Source of the DNA: Bacteroides sp.
Lineage (GTDB): Bacteria; Bacteroidota; Bacteroidia; Bacteroidales; Bacteroidaceae
Assembly (NCBI GenBank): GCA_030152865.1
Contig: JASLIW010000041.1
Location: 1-9,785, forward strand
Length of the DNA: 9,785 nt
Reading direction: 5' to 3'
The notes beneath the pieces were generated by a model that made no database searches, was not told where the DNA came from, and saw nothing but the letters and a program-made list of their open reading frames with translations. Below are positions 7,685 through 9,785 of the stretch, in pieces (the first letter of the stretch is position 1; every line of letters starts with the position of its first letter). Position numbers and translations under genes: made by a program.

Positions 7685-8500
7685 TTAGATAGAAAAGGCA
7701 TTAAATCCGCCATCAATAACCAAAATAGTTCCAGTTACAAACTTAGAAGCATCACTAGCTAGGTAGTGTAAAGATCCGAGCAGCTCTTCTGCTTCTCCAA
7801 ATCTATTGAATGGAGTATGAGCTAAAATAGTCTTTGCTCGATCGCTATAAGTTCCATCTGGATTGGTCAATAGTGAGCGGTTTTGATCGGTCAGAAAGAA
7901 GCCTGGAGCCAAGGCATTTACTCTAAATCCCTCTCCAAACTTAAGCGCTAACTCACCCGCCATATATTGAGTAAAGTTAGATACTGCAGCTTTGGCTGCT
8001 CCATAACCTGCCACTCGAGTGAGCGGACGAATGGCCGACTCGGAAGTAATGTTGATAATGTTTCCCTGCTTATTGGGGACCATAGCTTCTGCAAAAACGA
8101 TGGTGGGTAGAACAGTTCCCATTAAGTTGACATCTACTACCTGGCGAAAATCATCAGTAGCCAAATCGAATATTGTTTGGTCTGGGCCAATAGTTGCACC
8201 AGGCATATTTCCTCCTGCTCCATTGACTAAAATATCTATACGACCGTATTTTTGAAGTATAGCCTCTCTAGCAGCTACTAACTCTTCTTTCTGAACAACA
8301 TCTGCCCGCTGAAAAAAGGCTTCATTGCCTTCTTTTTGAATCTCTTCTACCAAGGCTTCTCCCTTGGCTGTATTTCGACCTATTACAACTACAGAAGCAC
8401 CTTCTGCTGCTAAATACTTGGACATCTCAGTACCGAGTATGCCATAGCCACCAGTAATGACTATCACCTTTCCTTCTATACAAAAAAGATTATTTTTCAT
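7685..8500 (-). CDS. uxuB: SDR-type fructuronate reductase / D-mannonate oxidoreductase
   Basis: This short-chain dehydrogenase of 271 residues most likely reduces D-fructuronate to D-mannonate with NAD(P)H, linking UxaC to UxuA. The Rossmann glycine motif is TGGYGILG (16-23), NGAGGNMPGATIGPD (93-107) is typical of the mannonate oxidoreductase group, and the catalytic tetrad is N125, S153, Y166 and K170 (YGAAK). The end VIDGGFNAF is SDR-typical. Gram-positive UxuB/YjmF is also an SDR, whereas the enterobacterial UxuB is an unrelated long-chain polyol dehydrogenase, so this is a non-orthologous version. KduD, another uronate-pathway SDR, is less likely because of the NGAGGN tract and the direct neighbourhood of uxuA and uxaC. 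It is the first gene of the operon, with a 214-bp upstream region holding a candidate promoter and palindrome. Confidence 0.9.
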   Translation of the reverse strand: MKNNLFCIEGKVIVITGGYGILGTEMSKYLAAEGASVVVIGRNTAKGEALVEEIQKEGNEAFFQRADVVQKEELVAAREAILQKYGRIDILVNGAGGNMPGATIGPDQTIFDLATDDFRQVVDVNLMGTVLPTIVFAEAMVPNKQGNIINITSESAIRPLTRVAGYGAAKAAVSNFTQYMAGELALKFGEGFRVNALAPGFFLTDQNRSLLTNPDGTYSDRAKTILAHTPFNRFGEAEELLGSLHYLASDASKFVTGTILVIDGGFNAFSI

Positions 8501-8589
8501 AGATTAGATATTTACCTAGCTCTCTGCCCTTCAGACAAATAGCTAGCTAATTATTAGTATTAATATTCCAATTATAGGGAAGCTATCTA

Positions 8590-8613
8590 TGAATAGTGTG
8601 TTTAGCCTATTCA
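8590..8613. repeat. 7-bp inverted repeat in the operon leader
   Basis: TGAATAG (8590-8596) and CTATTCA (8607-8613) are perfect complements separated by ten bases. Allowing one bulged base the pairing can extend three more on each side. It lies between the candidate promoter and the SDR start, so it would form a small RNA hairpin in the leader or act as a protein site. No T tract follows, so it does not look like a terminator. Confidence 0.35.
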
Positions 8614-8626
8614 CTAGATTCCTTAC

Positions 8627-8674
8627 AATAAGTGTTTGTTGTTTTGTTCTAAACAAATATAACAAACACTTATT
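8627..8674. promoter_or_regulatory. Long inverted repeat, candidate operator of the uronate operon
   Basis: AATAAGTGTTTGTT (8627-8640) and AACAAACACTTATT (8661-8674) are a perfect 14-bp inverted repeat with a 20-base spacer. Inside the spacer, TTTGTT (8643-8648) and AACAAA (8652-8657) form a second inverted repeat around the same centre. This makes a nearly continuous 48-base palindrome. It is AT-rich and has no downstream U tract, which argues against a terminator for GH20. It covers the candidate -7 box of the operon, so binding by a dimeric regulator (LacI or GntR type would be usual for uronate genes) could block transcription. The regulator itself is not in the window. Confidence 0.6.
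8654..8661 (-). promoter_or_regulatory. Candidate Bacteroidota -7 promoter element
   Basis: Read on the minus strand the site is TATATTTG, an exact fit to the TAnnTTTG -7 consensus of the Bacteroidota housekeeping sigma factor. It is the only exact match I find between the GH20 stop and the SDR start. A clear TTTG at the expected -33 distance is missing (minus strand TAGG at about 8681-8684), so activity may be weak or depend on an activator. It would give a leader of roughly 150 bases. Confidence 0.4.
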
Positions 8675-8714
8675 TCATTTCCTAAGAGAAACCAAATCTC
8701 TTGTCAAAATAAAA

Positions 8715-9785
8715 TCAACCATTCTGGATCACATCTTGCTTGGATGGGCCCCAAGGCTCTTTGCGTAAGGCAGGGTCTAAAGGATTGAAGTAGTAGATTG
8801 ACAAACTGTCTAAGTAGCGTAAATAGTGCGGAAGGCTCATCATAAATAAACTGTAAGACTTCTTGCTCTCCACAGTCCAGGCTGACTCGGCCACACCTAT
8901 CAAACGAGGAAAAGTCATATAATCCAAACGTTTGTTGTCTGCTACTCGCTCTGTCCATAGAGACATTTGCATTCCTTTTATTTGGGTTGGATAATCTGTA
9001 TAATAATGTTCTAGGTCTTTGGGGAAATTTAAGATATCTTCTATGGGATTATATCCATCCCAATATCTACCGATGCGATGTGTGCTATGCTGAAAGAAAT
9101 CTGCATACATGGGACGGCGAGGCGTTAATACTACCTCGTAACCTGACTCTAGCGCTTTAAGTAGTTGATACTTTCTATCGTGACGCCACCACATAACAAT
9201 TACCTTTGAGGGAGAGACACCAGCATCTAAAACTTCATCCCAGCCTATCATTTTACGCCCTTTAGAGGCAATAATATCGGCCACTCGGCGGACAAAGTAG
9301 TGCTCTAGCTCCTTTTCATTGGCCAGCTTTTTATCTTTAATGAATTGCTGAATTTCAGGATCTGTAAACCAGCTTTGATTACCATAGTGTACTTCATCTC
9401 CTCCAATATGGATGTAGGGGAAAGGGAAAAGCTCCACAATCTCACTCAAAACATCGTCTATAAATTGGTAAGTACTCTCTTTGGTAGGATGAAAAGTAAA
9501 ACCCTCCCAGCGACCTTCACCTCCTCCAGAAAGCTCTGGATAGGCTCGACTAGCAGCAGAAGCATGTCCTGGCATATCAATCTCAGGTACAATCATGATG
9601 TTACGCTCCTGTGCATACGCTACAATTTCTTTGATATCTTCTTGGGTATAGAAACTTGCTTCGGCATCTGCCTCGTGCCAGTTTCCAATTCCTCCAACCG
9701 TTGTTAGCTTAGGGTATTTTTTTATTTCGATTCTCCAGCCCGGTTCATCAGTTAAGTGCCAATGGAAAACATTTAAGTGCAAATT
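8715..9785 (-). CDS. GH20 beta-N-acetylhexosaminidase, 5' end outside window
   Basis: GH20 exo-enzymes release terminal beta-linked GlcNAc or GalNAc by substrate-assisted catalysis. 356 residues are visible, covering most of the catalytic TIM barrel. The frame runs open through the window edge: the TTG at 9780-9782 is an internal codon in LHLNVFHWHLTDEPGWRIEIKK, not a start, and the signal peptide and N-terminal GH20b-type domain must lie beyond. Counting that TTG as residue 1, the catalytic pair is D129-E130 in HIGGDEVH. EIDMPGHASAA (67-77), Y226 and D228 in PMYADFF, and LWTE (275-278) complete the active site. It ends with TGA at 8715, soon after the barrel, so there is no added C-terminal module. 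It shares orientation with the uronate operon but is separated from it by 214 bases. I see no terminator of its own; read-through into the operon is possible. Confidence 0.95.
   Translation of the reverse strand, partial: NLHLNVFHWHLTDEPGWRIEIKKYPKLTTVGGIGNWHEADAEASFYTQEDIKEIVAYAQERNIMIVPEIDMPGHASAASRAYPELSGGGEGRWEGFTFHPTKESTYQFIDDVLSEIVELFPFPYIHIGGDEVHYGNQSWFTDPEIQQFIKDKKLANEKELEHYFVRRVADIIASKGRKMIGWDEVLDAGVSPSKVIVMWWRHDRKYQLLKALESGYEVVLTPRRPMYADFFQHSTHRIGRYWDGYNPIEDILNFPKDLEHYYTDYPTQIKGMQMSLWTERVADNKRLDYMTFPRLIGVAESAWTVESKKSYSLFMMSLPHYLRYLDSLSIYYFNPLDPALRKEPWGPSKQDVIQNG

Noticed and set aside
7685..8500. SDR gene as KduD (2-deoxy-D-gluconate / diketo-deoxygluconate reductase)
   Set aside because: The GGYGILG and NGAGGNMPGATIGPD tracts and the direct link to uxuA and uxaC fit the mannonate oxidoreductase group better. 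Not fully excluded.
8627..8674. The palindrome as a terminator of GH20
   Set aside because: The stem is AT-rich and no U tract follows on the minus strand, so a regulatory role is more likely.
8704..8958. Minus-strand open frame of 84 codons overlapping the end of GH20
   Set aside because: It is an alternative frame within the conserved C-terminal part of the GH20 barrel and has no recognisable domain.
9345..9707. Plus-strand open frame of 120 codons opposite GH20
   Set aside because: It overlaps the GH20 catalytic motifs HIGGDEV and EIDMPGH on the other strand, so it is a shadow.
1..9785. CRISPR arrays, insertion sequences, tRNA or rRNA genes, phage genes
   Set aside because: No regularly spaced repeats, transposase motifs, terminal inverted repeats of IS type, cloverleaf sequences or phage proteins were seen on either strand.

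Overview
The window looks like a piece of a Bacteroidota chromosome, most likely Bacteroidales. The gene set (UxaC, UxuA, an SDR-type mannonate reductase, an ExuT-like carrier, GH105 and GH2 enzymes) matches that phylum. One enzyme has a lipoprotein signal typical of the group, the starts are A-rich and lack Shine-Dalgarno sequences, the best promoter-like site fits the Bacteroidota -7 consensus TAnnTTTG, and GC content by eye is moderate to low. Genus cannot be called from the sequence alone. Every recognisable gene lies on the minus strand.

Layout in the direction of transcription, from right to left. (1) A GH20 beta-N-acetylhexosaminidase (8715-9785) whose 5' end is outside the window. (2) A 214-bp AT-rich intergenic region with a strong inverted repeat (8627-8674) overlapping a candidate -7 box. 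(3) A tight six-gene cluster, 8500 down to 266: SDR fructuronate reductase/mannonate oxidoreductase (uxuB-type), mannonate dehydratase uxuA, uronate isomerase uxaC, an MFS hexuronate transporter (exuT-like), a GH105 unsaturated uronyl hydrolase lipoprotein and a secreted GH2 enzyme that is probably a beta-glucuronidase. Gaps run 15, 24, 52 and 1 bp, followed by an overlap, so a single transcript is likely. (4) A strong rho-independent hairpin (207-245), 20 bp after the GH2 stop. (5) About 200 bp (1-206) with no gene I can support.

Together the genes make a scavenging route. The periplasmic or surface exo-enzymes GH105 and GH2 release unsaturated uronate and glucuronate from oligosaccharides, and the MFS carrier imports free hexuronate. 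UxaC makes fructuronate, the SDR enzyme makes mannonate, and UxuA makes 2-keto-3-deoxygluconate (KDG). KDG kinase and aldolase, a dedicated regulator, the KduI/KduD branch for the GH105 product, a SusC/SusD pair and any polysaccharide lyase are all absent here and must lie elsewhere if they exist. The neighbouring GH20 gene raises the possibility that the target is a glycan alternating glucuronate and N-acetylhexosamine, but that is inference.

This is mainly a known pathway in a compact arrangement. The parts most worth a second look are the operator-like palindrome, the shared start contexts, the GH105-GH2-uronate linkage and the missing KduI/KduD branch.
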